Made by a program: the position numbers and the translations under genes
Source of the DNA: Bacteroidetes bacterium UBA1947
Lineage (GTDB): Bacteria; Bacteroidota; Bacteroidia; Chitinophagales; Chitinophagaceae
Length of the DNA: 64,000 nt
NCBI GenBank assembly: GCA_002336915.1
Contig: DDET01000026.1
Coordinates: 46,008 to 110,007, forward strand
Direction of reading: 5' to 3'
Shown here: one piece after another, positions 47,494 through 55,555 of the stretch
How positions within the stretch are numbered: position 1 is the first letter of the stretch
Layout: each line of letters begins with the position of its first letter
Notes under the pieces: generated by a model
Seen by the model: only the letters and a program-made list of their open reading frames with translations
Databases searched by the model: none
Told to the model about the DNA's origin: nothing

Positions 47494-47931
47494 CTAAAAT
47501 TTAAATACATCCAGCGTAACTGTAACGCTATTTTTCTCGCCATCTTTATTTTCAACTACGAAATTGTAGCGCTCTTTACCGTTTGTTCTGCGGGTATGTA
47601 TAGAGTATAGCTTCTTGAAGGTGTCTTTGTAATTCACCAGGTCTTCTGTAAAAAGCTGGTGGTAGGCAGCACTGTCATCAAAAGCAACGTTAATGTAAAA
47701 CCTTGTAAGCACATCATCAACGCTGCCCTTGAAAGCTTTTATACCAAAAAATATCTCTGAATCCTGCTGCATGATAGAGATGCTGTTGAGGTTCGTAACG
47801 CCGTTGGTCACAAAGATCGTAGAGTCATCCCTAAAGGCTATGTAGGGAACTACAGGCGTCTTTTTGGTACAAGAGAGAAATACAATGGTTGTTAAAAGTG
47901 CAAGAACTGCTGCTTTTACAAATAGTTTCAT
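47494..47931 (-). CDS. putative lipoprotein
   Basis: This 145-residue protein has a lipobox (VFLSC, Cys20) after a hydrophobic signal. The mature part begins with PYIAF and ends with YNFVVENKDGEKNSVTVTL. The same start and end (PNIAF; YTFTVVNKDGIVNSVSLTL) occur in the protein at 48103-48513, so the two are paralogues. The domain looks like a single beta sandwich. It probably sits on the outer membrane. The function is unknown. Confidence 0.72.
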   Translation of the reverse strand: MKLFVKAAVLALLTTIVFLSCTKKTPVVPYIAFRDDSTIFVTNGVTNLNSISIMQQDSEIFFGIKAFKGSVDDVLTRFYINVAFDDSAAYHQLFTEDLVNYKDTFKKLYSIHTRRTNGKERYNFVVENKDGEKNSVTVTLDVFKF

Positions 47932-48102
47932 GAATGTTCTTTTAATTAAGCAAAAATATTAAACGGTTTTCAAACCGCATCACAAATTCAAAGCCTAATA
48001 TACTTATCATTTTATAATAATCATAGCATATGCCTTGCTTTTGGAACAAATTATTCTGCCTTAATATGAAAAATAAGGGTAAAAAAGCCCGGAAAAGCAG
48101 GC

Positions 48103-48513
48103 TTATTGTACCGTGAGGGTAAGGCTGACGCTATTTACGATGCCGTCCTTATTTACTACCGTAAATGTATATTTATCTACGTGAGCTGAAGAATCAGACT
48201 CGAAATTGTAGTCGTAATCGAAGGTATCGCCATTGCTCACATCCTGGGCGTACACTGTAGCAGCTGCCGCATTATCTACTGATTTCGTGATGGTAAATTT
48301 CGTGATCACGTCCTTCCCTTCCGACTTGGAGGCGTTTATGCCTATTTTCACAGCTGTATTGGGGGCCACTGTGGCATCGGCAGAGGTATAGCCCGTGCCG
48401 GTTTTAAAGGCAATATTGGGTAATTTCCCGGCGTCTTTTTCGCAAGAGGCAAAGGAAACGGACATAATAATTATAATAAGCAGTGCGTACACCGCGTGTA
48501 AAGCCTTTTTCAT
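48103..48513 (-). CDS. putative lipoprotein, paralogue of the downstream gene
   Basis: This 136-residue lipoprotein has a signal with lipobox SFASC (Cys24). The mature sequence starts PNIAFKTGTGYTSADAT and closes with TFTVVNKDGIVNSVSL, matching the 145-residue neighbour. About 170 bp of AT-rich DNA separate the two, so each may have its own promoter. The pair probably arose by tandem duplication. No function is recognised. Confidence 0.72.
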   Translation of the reverse strand: MKKALHAVYALLIIIIMSVSFASCEKDAGKLPNIAFKTGTGYTSADATVAPNTAVKIGINASKSEGKDVITKFTITKSVDNAAAATVYAQDVSNGDTFDYDYNFESDSSAHVDKYTFTVVNKDGIVNSVSLTLTVQ

Positions 48514-48578
48514 TTTAATATTTTTAATATGATTATGTGATTTTCCGGTATAGAGTTGTTTTTAAAAGGGGCTGGCCT

Positions 48579-49112
48579 TTATGCCCTGCGGGGAGGCTGT
48601 ATGATGCCGAAAATATACCCCTTATGAAGTGGTATATCATAGACTGATGGAAATGCCTTGTGTTGGCTTCCGAAAAAAGGTATCGTGCCCGGATAGCTAG
48701 TGTACAATGAGGCAACAGGCCACCAGCACCAGGCGAACTTTGTATTTTTGGCGCTTTGTTCGTGCTGCAATTCCGAGCAAATGCTTTTATTGAGGTCTGT
48801 TTCTTCCTTGTCTTTTAACACATAACAGTTAATGATGTCGCCCTTTTTTTCAAAACTTGCCACATCGTAAAAATCGCCGTTAATGTTTAGTTCCTTGCTT
48901 TGGGGGTTGTAGGATACTCTAAATGCGGCCTGGTCAAGGCACAGCTTTTCAAAAGCAGCCTGGCCTTTTTCCTCTATAGTCTCCCTTTGTTCGTTATATA
49001 TTTCCAATACCGAAACTGAATAGAAAACAGGGTATATGAAATGCAAGGCCCATACTGCCATGAGCAGCATAAGCATTGTATTTAGACCATATTTAAAGAT
49101 TTGTTTTGCCAA
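48579..49112 (-). CDS. membrane-anchored hypothetical protein behind a TonB receptor
   Basis: This 177-residue protein has one N-terminal membrane segment (about residues 10-32) and a soluble domain with several cysteines and the unusual cluster CWWP (about residue 128). I do not recognise it. Its start lies directly at the stop of the TonB receptor gene, with no gap, so the two are co-transcribed and probably act together in uptake of the same ligand. That link is inference from position. Confidence 0.6.
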   Translation of the reverse strand: MAKQIFKYGLNTMLMLLMAVWALHFIYPVFYSVSVLEIYNEQRETIEEKGQAAFEKLCLDQAAFRVSYNPQSKELNINGDFYDVASFEKKGDIINCYVLKDKEETDLNKSICSELQHEQSAKNTKFAWCWWPVASLYTSYPGTIPFFGSQHKAFPSVYDIPLHKGYIFGIIQPPRRA

Positions 49113-51143
49113 CTACAGGCCCAGTTTGGTGTTTAAAGATAATACAAAATTTATCCCCTGATTATTAATTGCCGGATTAAATAGGGTAGGATCAGCGAGG
49201 CGTGACAGATGGTCATGATAAACTTTATCAAGCAGGTTATGAACGGCGAAATTCCATTTATAGTCATGTTTGCCCACCGTGGTTGTAATGCCGGTGTATA
49301 AATTTATGAGCGCGTAGTCGCCGGTGGCGGTTTCGAATTGCGCGGGGCGGTCCTGGGGCAGCACATACTCAAACTCCGGTTCTATAAACAATGACTTGCA
49401 GACGTGGCTGATATCTTTGGTAAACATCAGCGAAGCCTTATTCCTGTCAGCGGTAATAAAGGGCAGGTAGCCGCCCAGGTCAAGCGTGCCGCGCGTGGCC
49501 ACGTAGCTCTCCTTTACCTGGAACCAATTCAAGGCTTCCGGTTTATAAATAACTATGAATTCGGCACCATAAATTTTAGCGTGCTGCTGCCTGAAGTCAT
49601 ATATCGGGAAGCCAAAGAAATTAAGTGAATCCGGGGCAAGATATATGTAGTTCCAAAAGCGGTTATAATATCCGGAGGCCGACAGGAATAGTTGTTTAGT
49701 ACTTAATTCCAGCGTAAGGTCCCAATTTAGATTTTTTTCAAGTTTAAGATTCGGGTCGCCCAACTCGAAACGGTAGTAGCCTTCGTGCAAACCATCGGAT
49801 GATAGCTCTGCAAGATTCGGGGCCCTGTCGCCGGTGGATATATTGCTCTTTATGTTCAGCCATCGGTTGGGGTTATAGCTTAAACCAAGCATCCCATTGC
49901 CCGTTATATGGCCAATGCTGAAAGGATGAATTTCTTTTGAGGGGCCATTGAGCGGGGGAGTGAAGTATGTTTTGATGTGTTTGTAGTTACTGCCAATGCC
50001 TGCCTCAATATTCACCTTGCCAAGATAAAAACGAAGAAAGCCCGAAAGATTTCCTTCGATCATATTAGCATTGGGTATCAGGATTCGTTTGCCGAGGTTG
50101 GTATTATTCTCGTAGGTGAATTGCTGGTTAACCACAAACAAAATATTTTTGTTCAGGCTCTTTTCCCAGCGCGCATTTTCGAGGCTGGAGAGCAGGTGCA
50201 TATTCAGGCTTATTTCTCCACCACCTTCATCCTCCATGCGCAGGTTGCTTTGCCCACCTATGTTCACTTTAAGCACAGAAGACTTTAACGCGAAGGAATT
50301 TTGTGAGCTTAATGCATTAAGCATTACGATATGGTGGGGGCCACCGTCGGTGCCGCTCATGTTGCGCGACCAGCGGGCATCGGGGCTAAAAAACTTATTG
50401 AGATCGGGTGTGATAAATCCAAACTGGTTGAAGGACAAATTGTATGAATTATTTTGTGTCCAGTTCTTTCGTGTATTGCCGGATCCCAACTTCAGATAGT
50501 ATCCTTTGTTCCTTGAGTTGAGCACCCGCCTGCCATTGCCATCGGAATAGTCGGCATGCGTTTCGTAACCAAGGCGAACGCGTCGCCATTTACTGCCCTG
50601 CAAAACGGAATAGCCTATATCAGTTAATGTCCCGAGCGTATTGGAATAAAGGCGGGTATTGACGTCAAGGAACTTGCCCTGCCCGGTTGGGGTTTCCTCT
50701 ATTACATTTATAACTCCCCCTACGGCATCGGTGCCGTATAAGAGCGATGCAGGGCCTTTGATCAGTTCAACACGGTCGATACCTATTTGTGAAAGGCCGA
50801 GCCCATGCTCATCCTGGAACTGCTGATTATCAAAACGAAGGCCTGAAAGTAATACAAGGATGCGGTTACCATACAGGCCACGGATGACAGGCTTGCTTAT
50901 GGCATTGCCTGTGGTTACCTGCCCGATGCCGGGAATATTGGACAGGGCATCTGATAAATTAAAAGGTGCTTTCGCGTCGAACTCTTCAAGAGAGTAAGGT
51001 TCTATATGAATGGAGGTGTTCTTTACCTGCGATTCCTGTATGCCGGTTATGGTAACTTCGTTGAGTTTTTTAGCGGTGTCGGTTTGTGCATAGCTGTATG
51101 ATGCCAGGCAGGTACAAAACAATAAAAGCAGTAGCTTCCGCAT
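49113..51143 (-). CDS. TonB-dependent outer membrane receptor
   Basis: This 676-residue receptor has a signal peptide (cleaved after SYAQ), a plug domain starting at about residue 25 (LNEVTITGIQESQ as TonB-box region, then KPVIRGLYGNRILVLLSGLR and VELIKGPASLLYGTDAVGGVINV) and a C-terminal 22-strand barrel ending in aromatic/hydrophobic residues. It lacks the SusC-type N-terminal extension. The plug resembles siderophore, metal or vitamin receptors; the ligand is unknown. No SusD partner is adjacent. Confidence 0.92.
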   Translation of the reverse strand: MRKLLLLLFCTCLASYSYAQTDTAKKLNEVTITGIQESQVKNTSIHIEPYSLEEFDAKAPFNLSDALSNIPGIGQVTTGNAISKPVIRGLYGNRILVLLSGLRFDNQQFQDEHGLGLSQIGIDRVELIKGPASLLYGTDAVGGVINVIEETPTGQGKFLDVNTRLYSNTLGTLTDIGYSVLQGSKWRRVRLGYETHADYSDGNGRRVLNSRNKGYYLKLGSGNTRKNWTQNNSYNLSFNQFGFITPDLNKFFSPDARWSRNMSGTDGGPHHIVMLNALSSQNSFALKSSVLKVNIGGQSNLRMEDEGGGEISLNMHLLSSLENARWEKSLNKNILFVVNQQFTYENNTNLGKRILIPNANMIEGNLSGFLRFYLGKVNIEAGIGSNYKHIKTYFTPPLNGPSKEIHPFSIGHITGNGMLGLSYNPNRWLNIKSNISTGDRAPNLAELSSDGLHEGYYRFELGDPNLKLEKNLNWDLTLELSTKQLFLSASGYYNRFWNYIYLAPDSLNFFGFPIYDFRQQHAKIYGAEFIVIYKPEALNWFQVKESYVATRGTLDLGGYLPFITADRNKASLMFTKDISHVCKSLFIEPEFEYVLPQDRPAQFETATGDYALINLYTGITTTVGKHDYKWNFAVHNLLDKVYHDHLSRLADPTLFNPAINNQGINFVLSLNTKLGL

Positions 51144-51176
51144 GATGTATAAAGATAAGGAGATAGCTGAAAAATG

Positions 51177-51689
51177 CTAAGCTGTTTCGAAAGAAACCCT
51201 GTCGGCCAGCCAACTCTTGTGCAGTGGCACCAGCCATTTTTCCAGCAGTTCTGCTTTAGTTCCTATCACATTATTAAAAAGGTAAGTGTCTTTATTGATG
51301 TATCCTTTATCTATTGCATACTGCACCTGGTTGAAAGGTAGCATCTCCGCTTTGCCTTTTACCAGGAAGGTGATCATCATCCTGTCGAAGAAATTGACAC
51401 TGTACTGGCGTTCGAGGCTCTTCACAACTTTTACGGAACTGTCTGTGCTGCAGCCGCTCACCTGGGTATCGTTCTCATCGGCAATAAAAACGACGAACTG
51501 CTTATATAGTAGCCCGGCCCATCCCTTCACGGGGGCGCCGTGCGTTTGCCACTGTGAGTAAAACTGGTATAACTGCTCGTTTATCTCTTTTTCCTCTTTT
51601 TCAATAAAGGCGCGGCTGCTTTGGTATATCCAAACGCGCGAATTATCAGAAAAATCTGCCGGTATCTTATCTAAAAGCTCTTGCTGCAT
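51177..51689 (-). CDS. conserved Bacteroidota protein of unknown function
   Basis: This 170-residue soluble protein matches a family I know mainly from Bacteroidota, with the marks SRVWIYQSSRAF, the central GCSTDSSVKVVKSLE and LVPLHKSW near the end. Members are often labelled ABC transporter ATPase in databases, but no Walker A, signature or Walker B motif is present here, so I do not use that name. It is part of a minus-strand run with neighbours 14-33 bp away. Confidence 0.7.
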   Translation of the reverse strand: MQQELLDKIPADFSDNSRVWIYQSSRAFIEKEEKEINEQLYQFYSQWQTHGAPVKGWAGLLYKQFVVFIADENDTQVSGCSTDSSVKVVKSLERQYSVNFFDRMMITFLVKGKAEMLPFNQVQYAIDKGYINKDTYLFNNVIGTKAELLEKWLVPLHKSWLADRVSFETA

Positions 51690-51703
51690 GCTGCAAAGTT
51701 ACG

Positions 51704-52318
51704 TTAGAAATAATTGTTGTGGCTTATACCGCTATTGGTGTTTTGAATGTTGGTATCGAGCCATTTTTTAAGCCTTTTGGCCATTTGCCTGTAGTTGCCT
51801 GAAGACGCGATAAAAGTAAAGCCGGTGCGCGTATAATGGCTGTTGAGCAGTATTCTTTTATCATCGGCTATGAAGACCATTATTTCTCTTTGCTCCTTAT
51901 ACGCATCTATATTCTTGCTCACGATCCGGAAAACTTCCGGCGCATCGGGATGGCGATATACAGCCAGTTGCATAGATGTGAGGAAGGCCTGTACCAGTTC
52001 ACTGTTTCGTTCGCTGAAAAATGGTGTGGGTACGCTTACGAATCGTAATGTTTGCAAATATCGCCACACGCTAACGATCACTGAAAGCAACATCAGTGGC
52101 AGGATAAGGAGCACAACTATATCGGGACGCTTGCCATGCAGGAAAAAGGAGGCCCCGCTAAGGCGGATGACAACAGTAGTAAGCAGGACCAACAAGAGGC
52201 TGGGAGCCATTGTCGTTTTATTGAAAGGGTAGCGCAGGTGTTTTTTTATAAATACAAGCTGCTCCAGCAGCTTGTTGTCCCATTGACCATCAATAGGACC
52301 TGAGCTTATTTTTTTCAT
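51704..52318 (-). CDS. two-TM hypothetical membrane protein
   Basis: From the ATG at 52318 the protein has 204 residues, starting MKKISSGPIDGQW. Two membrane segments (about residues 38-56 and 67-86) are followed by a soluble domain of about 110 residues that ends in a basic, then polar tail. An earlier ATG at 52348 would overlap the Fe-S gene and add ten residues. No known domain is recognised. Confidence 0.65.
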   Translation of the reverse strand: MKKISSGPIDGQWDNKLLEQLVFIKKHLRYPFNKTTMAPSLLLVLLTTVVIRLSGASFFLHGKRPDIVVLLILPLMLLSVIVSVWRYLQTLRFVSVPTPFFSERNSELVQAFLTSMQLAVYRHPDAPEVFRIVSKNIDAYKEQREIMVFIADDKRILLNSHYTRTGFTFIASSGNYRQMAKRLKKWLDTNIQNTNSGISHNNYF

Positions 52319-52325
52319 GGTTTCA

Positions 52326-53108
52326 CTATTCTGCAAGTGAGGCTGCAACCAGTTCGGCTATATCCATCACTTTCACGTCATCTTCTTTTTCTTTGTTTTT
52401 TACACCGTCTGTAAGCATAGTGGTACAGAAGGGGCAATTGGCCGCTATTATATTAGCACCGGTATCAATTGCTTCGGCAGAACGCTCGAAGTTAACGCGT
52501 GTAGTGCCCGGCTCTTCTTCTTTGAACATCTGTGCACCACCAGCTCCACAGCACATGCCATTGCTACGGCAGCGTTTCATTTCTACCAGCTCCACATCCA
52601 GGGCTTGCAACACCTCGCGCGGGGCTTCGTAAATACCATTTCCCCTGCCCAGGTAGCAGCTATCGTGGTAAGTTATTTTTTTGCCTTTAAATGCGCCGCC
52701 TTCCTTCAACCTTATCCTGCCATCGTTTATCAACTGCTGCAGGAACGTAGTATGGTGTATCACCTCGTAATTACCGCCAAGTGCAGGGTACTCATTACCC
52801 AATATGTTGAAGCAATGCGGGCAGGCTGTAACTATTTTTTTGATGCCGTATCCGTTCAAGGTTTGAATATTATTATACGCCATCATCTGGAACAGGAACT
52901 CGTTGCCTGAACGGCGAGCGGGATCGCCATTACACATTTCTTCCTTGCCTAGAATGGCAAATTTTACACCTACTTTGTCAAGTATGGTAGCAAAGGCTTT
53001 TGTTATTTTTTGCGCACGTTGGTCAAAACTGCCGGCACAGCCCACCCAAAATAATACTTCGGGTTGCTCACCATTTGCCGCATACTCTGCCATGCTTTTT
53101 ACCTGCAT
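52326..53108 (-). CDS. Fe-S oxidoreductase subunit with two CCG domains (HdrB/LutA-like)
   Basis: This 260-residue protein has two cysteine-rich CCG domains. The first ends with ACPHCFN (about residue 96), the second contains SNGMCCGAGG (about 190) and NCPFC near the end. The family includes HdrB, GlpC and LutA, which pass electrons through [4Fe-4S]-type clusters. The upstream gene (44 bp away) encodes a membrane protein with two ferredoxin-type clusters, so they probably form one respiratory complex. The electron donor is not known from sequence. Confidence 0.87.
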   Translation of the reverse strand: MQVKSMAEYAANGEQPEVLFWVGCAGSFDQRAQKITKAFATILDKVGVKFAILGKEEMCNGDPARRSGNEFLFQMMAYNNIQTLNGYGIKKIVTACPHCFNILGNEYPALGGNYEVIHHTTFLQQLINDGRIRLKEGGAFKGKKITYHDSCYLGRGNGIYEAPREVLQALDVELVEMKRCRSNGMCCGAGGAQMFKEEEPGTTRVNFERSAEAIDTGANIIAANCPFCTTMLTDGVKNKEKEDDVKVMDIAELVAASLAE

Positions 53109-53152
53109 ACTATATCAATTCAAAAGTCAAAATTAACAATTCAAAAAAACTG

Positions 53153-54475
53153 CTAGGCCATTTCATGTGTCCATGCGTCACGATCGTCTGGGCTGAATTT
53201 CCATGGGGCCATGTTATTCTCTATATTGCCCGACATCAGGTTCCACTCTTGCGGGGCATTGCTTTCTTCCATTATCAGGTAGCGACGTAGCTCGTTAATA
53301 ATAGAAAGAGGTTCTATTCCTACGGGGCAGGCCTCAACACAGGCCTGGCAGGTAGTGCATGCACGCAACTCCTCTACCGTTATATAATCGTGCACCAGTG
53401 ACTTGCCGTCGTCAACAAATTCCTTATTCTTATCAATATTCTTTCCCACCTCTTCCAGCCTGTCGCGGGTATCCATCATTATCTTGCGCGGGGAGAGTTT
53501 TTTGCCTGTCATGTTAGCAGGGCAGGAAGCCGTGCACCGGCCGCACTCTGTACAGGAGTAGGCATCCATCAGGTTCTTCCAGCTAAGATCCATAACGTCC
53601 TTCGCGCCAAAACGTTGATGTGCGGGTTGTTCGGCTGTTGCCGCAGGAGCCAGCTCAGGCTGCATCATATACAGCACCTCGTTCTGTATGGCAGGCATAT
53701 TTTCCATTTCGCCCTGTGGTTCAAGGCGGGTATAGTATGCATTAGGGAATGCGAGTATAATGTGCAGGTGCTTGGAGTAGGGGAGGTAATTTAAAAAAGC
53801 AAAAACCCCGATAATATGCAGCCACCAGCAAAAACGCTCGATACCAACCAATCCGCTATCGGAAATGCCTGAGAACATACTTGTGAAATTGCCGGTTATC
53901 CAAAACGATGTAGTGTTTGTATAATGTTCCACATGCCTGCTTTGCAATACAAGGTCGGCCGTATTCATTGTCAGGAAGAGGCTCATTAAAATGATCTCGG
54001 TAATGAGGATAAGGTTGGCATCATTACGCGGCCAGCCGTTCAGTTCCTTCATGTTGAGGCGGCGCACTTTTAAAATGTTCCTGCGCACCAGGAATATGGC
54101 GCAGGATACCAGCACCAGCACAGCCAGTATCTCAAAACAACCAATAAGAATAGGGTAGAGTCCGCCGATAAGCGGTGCGAAGATGCGGTGTTGCCCGGCT
54201 ATGCCGTCGATGAATATCTCCAGTATTTCAACATTGATAATAATAAATCCTGCGTATACGGCAAAGTGCAGCAGTGCCGGTACAGGTCGCTTGAACATTT
54301 TCTTTTGCCCGAAAGCCTGCAAGAGCACATTTTTCCATCGGCGGCCGCTTTGGTCGTTTATCTTCTCGTCCCTGCCCAGGTTAATATTACGCCGTATGCT
54401 GCTCACCTTTTTTGCGAAAAGATAAACGGCGGCACCACCCAAAATGATAAAAAGGATCTGCTGTACCAGGTGCAT
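53153..54475 (-). CDS. membrane ferredoxin-type electron-transfer protein
   Basis: This 440-residue protein starts with one membrane segment, then has about five further segments in the first 260 residues (a NarI/HdrE-like membrane region with histidines that may bind haem b), and a soluble domain with two [4Fe-4S] motifs, CTECGRCTASCP and CTTCQACVEACP. The combination is common in quinone-linked Fe-S oxidoreductases. With the CCG-domain gene downstream it forms a two-gene redox module. Substrate and direction are unknown. Confidence 0.85.
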   Translation of the reverse strand: MHLVQQILFIILGGAAVYLFAKKVSSIRRNINLGRDEKINDQSGRRWKNVLLQAFGQKKMFKRPVPALLHFAVYAGFIIINVEILEIFIDGIAGQHRIFAPLIGGLYPILIGCFEILAVLVLVSCAIFLVRRNILKVRRLNMKELNGWPRNDANLILITEIILMSLFLTMNTADLVLQSRHVEHYTNTTSFWITGNFTSMFSGISDSGLVGIERFCWWLHIIGVFAFLNYLPYSKHLHIILAFPNAYYTRLEPQGEMENMPAIQNEVLYMMQPELAPAATAEQPAHQRFGAKDVMDLSWKNLMDAYSCTECGRCTASCPANMTGKKLSPRKIMMDTRDRLEEVGKNIDKNKEFVDDGKSLVHDYITVEELRACTTCQACVEACPVGIEPLSIINELRRYLIMEESNAPQEWNLMSGNIENNMAPWKFSPDDRDAWTHEMA

Positions 54476-54544
54476 GAAAGCAATTATTATTTGAGCCCGA
54501 AAATAGTTGGTTTTGCGTTAAAAACATAGTTTAACAGCCCATTG

Positions 54545-54576
54545 TTGGTGTGTTTGCGCTAAATTGTTTAGGTTTG
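54545..54576 (+). promoter_or_regulatory. Bacteroidota-type promoter before the gene at 54595
   Basis: TTG at 54545-54547 and TAGGTTTG at 54569-54576 are separated by 21 bases. The -7 element is an exact TAnnTTTG. The predicted start near 54583 makes the first ATG (54583) coincide with the RNA 5' end, so the ATG at 54595 is the likelier start codon. Confidence 0.5.
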
Positions 54577-54594
54577 GAGTAAATGTTTGGCGCA

Positions 54595-55506
54595 ATGCTG
54601 AAAAGAATATTTACATCTGTAGCCTTTGTGATGTTTTTATTGGCTGCAGGAAATACATGGGCACAACAGAGCGTGACGGAAAGTGATGCGGCAGAGTTGG
54701 CTAAAACCGAGGATACCTTGGTGTTGATGGTTGATTCTATGTATAATGCTTTTATACCTGATATGAGGCCATCCTATTGTGAGCAGTTCGTACGGAAACT
54801 GGTAAGGGCTTTAAAAGTTAATAATTCGTTCTATTATCCCTTCAACAAGCTAAAAGAGAGAATAAACATCATATATCCTGAAGACAAAAGCTTCCGCATT
54901 TTTAACTGGGTGATAACATCCAGCGAAATTAGCAAACGTTACTACGGCGCTATGCAGTTGCCCAGCGAAAAGCTGAAATTGTTCCCCCTCGTCGATTACT
55001 CGGCTGAGGTAGCCAAGGCAGAAGATGATACGGTACTTAGCCATACAAAATGGTATGGTTCCATAGTCTACCGCATCATAACGCACGAGGTGGATGGTAA
55101 GCCTATGTATACCTTATTTGGCATGAACGAGGCCAGCTCGATAAGCAATAAGAAAATAATGGATCCTATGGTGCTGGGCCCTGAGGGTCCTGTATTTGGT
55201 GCGCCCATTTTCAGCCTGGTGTCGAGAACCAAGCCGGGTGAGCCTTTAAAACGTTTCGTACTTGAATACAAAAAAGGTGTGCAAGTGGGTCTCAACTGGG
55301 ACGCGGATCTAAACGCTGTGTATTTTGACAAATTGGTATCCCAGATCAACGACCCAAATCGCAAGTACACCTTTGTACCTAGCGGGGAGTACGATGGTTT
55401 TAAATGGGACAATGAAAAATGGGTATTGGTGCACGACCTCATAACCGTGCAAAACCTTAAGAACGGTGAGGCACCGACTCCGGTGCCGCTACAGCCTAAA
55501 GAATAA
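54595..55506 (+). CDS. conserved exported Bacteroidota protein
   Basis: From the ATG at 54595 this 303-residue protein has a signal peptide (MLKRIFTSVAFVMFLLAAG, cleaved after TWAQ). The mature protein contains SEISKRYYGAMQLPSEK, a WYGSIVYRI segment and a repeated Gly/Pro region MVLGPEGPVFGAPIFSL. I considered GldN because of its size and location, but its signature motifs are not visible. It looks like a periplasmic or outer-membrane protein of unknown role. It stands directly before tRNA-Arg. Confidence 0.72.
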   Translation: MLKRIFTSVAFVMFLLAAGNTWAQQSVTESDAAELAKTEDTLVLMVDSMYNAFIPDMRPSYCEQFVRKLVRALKVNNSFYYPFNKLKERINIIYPEDKSFRIFNWVITSSEISKRYYGAMQLPSEKLKLFPLVDYSAEVAKAEDDTVLSHTKWYGSIVYRIITHEVDGKPMYTLFGMNEASSISNKKIMDPMVLGPEGPVFGAPIFSLVSRTKPGEPLKRFVLEYKKGVQVGLNWDADLNAVYFDKLVSQINDPNRKYTFVPSGEYDGFKWDNEKWVLVHDLITVQNLKNGEAPTPVPLQPKE

Positions 55507-55530
55507 GGCTAAAAAATCCTGCATTTTTCA

Positions 55531-55538
55531 TAGTTTTG
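55531..55538 (+). promoter_or_regulatory. -7 promoter element of tRNA-Arg
   Basis: TAGTTTTG matches TAnnTTTG and predicts a start near 55545, about 26 bases before the tRNA 5' end. The -33 region (AT-rich) has no TTTG. Position and match make it the likely tRNA promoter. Confidence 0.4.
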
Positions 55539-55555
55539 CGCGGTCATTCAGACCC

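Noticed and set aside
51177..51689. Label ABC transporter ATPase for the 170-residue protein
   Set aside because: Homologues often bear that name, but no Walker A, ABC signature or Walker B motif is present.
54595..55506. GldN-type gliding motility protein
   Set aside because: Size and exported nature fit, but I see none of the GldN sequence features. It is kept as a conserved exported protein.
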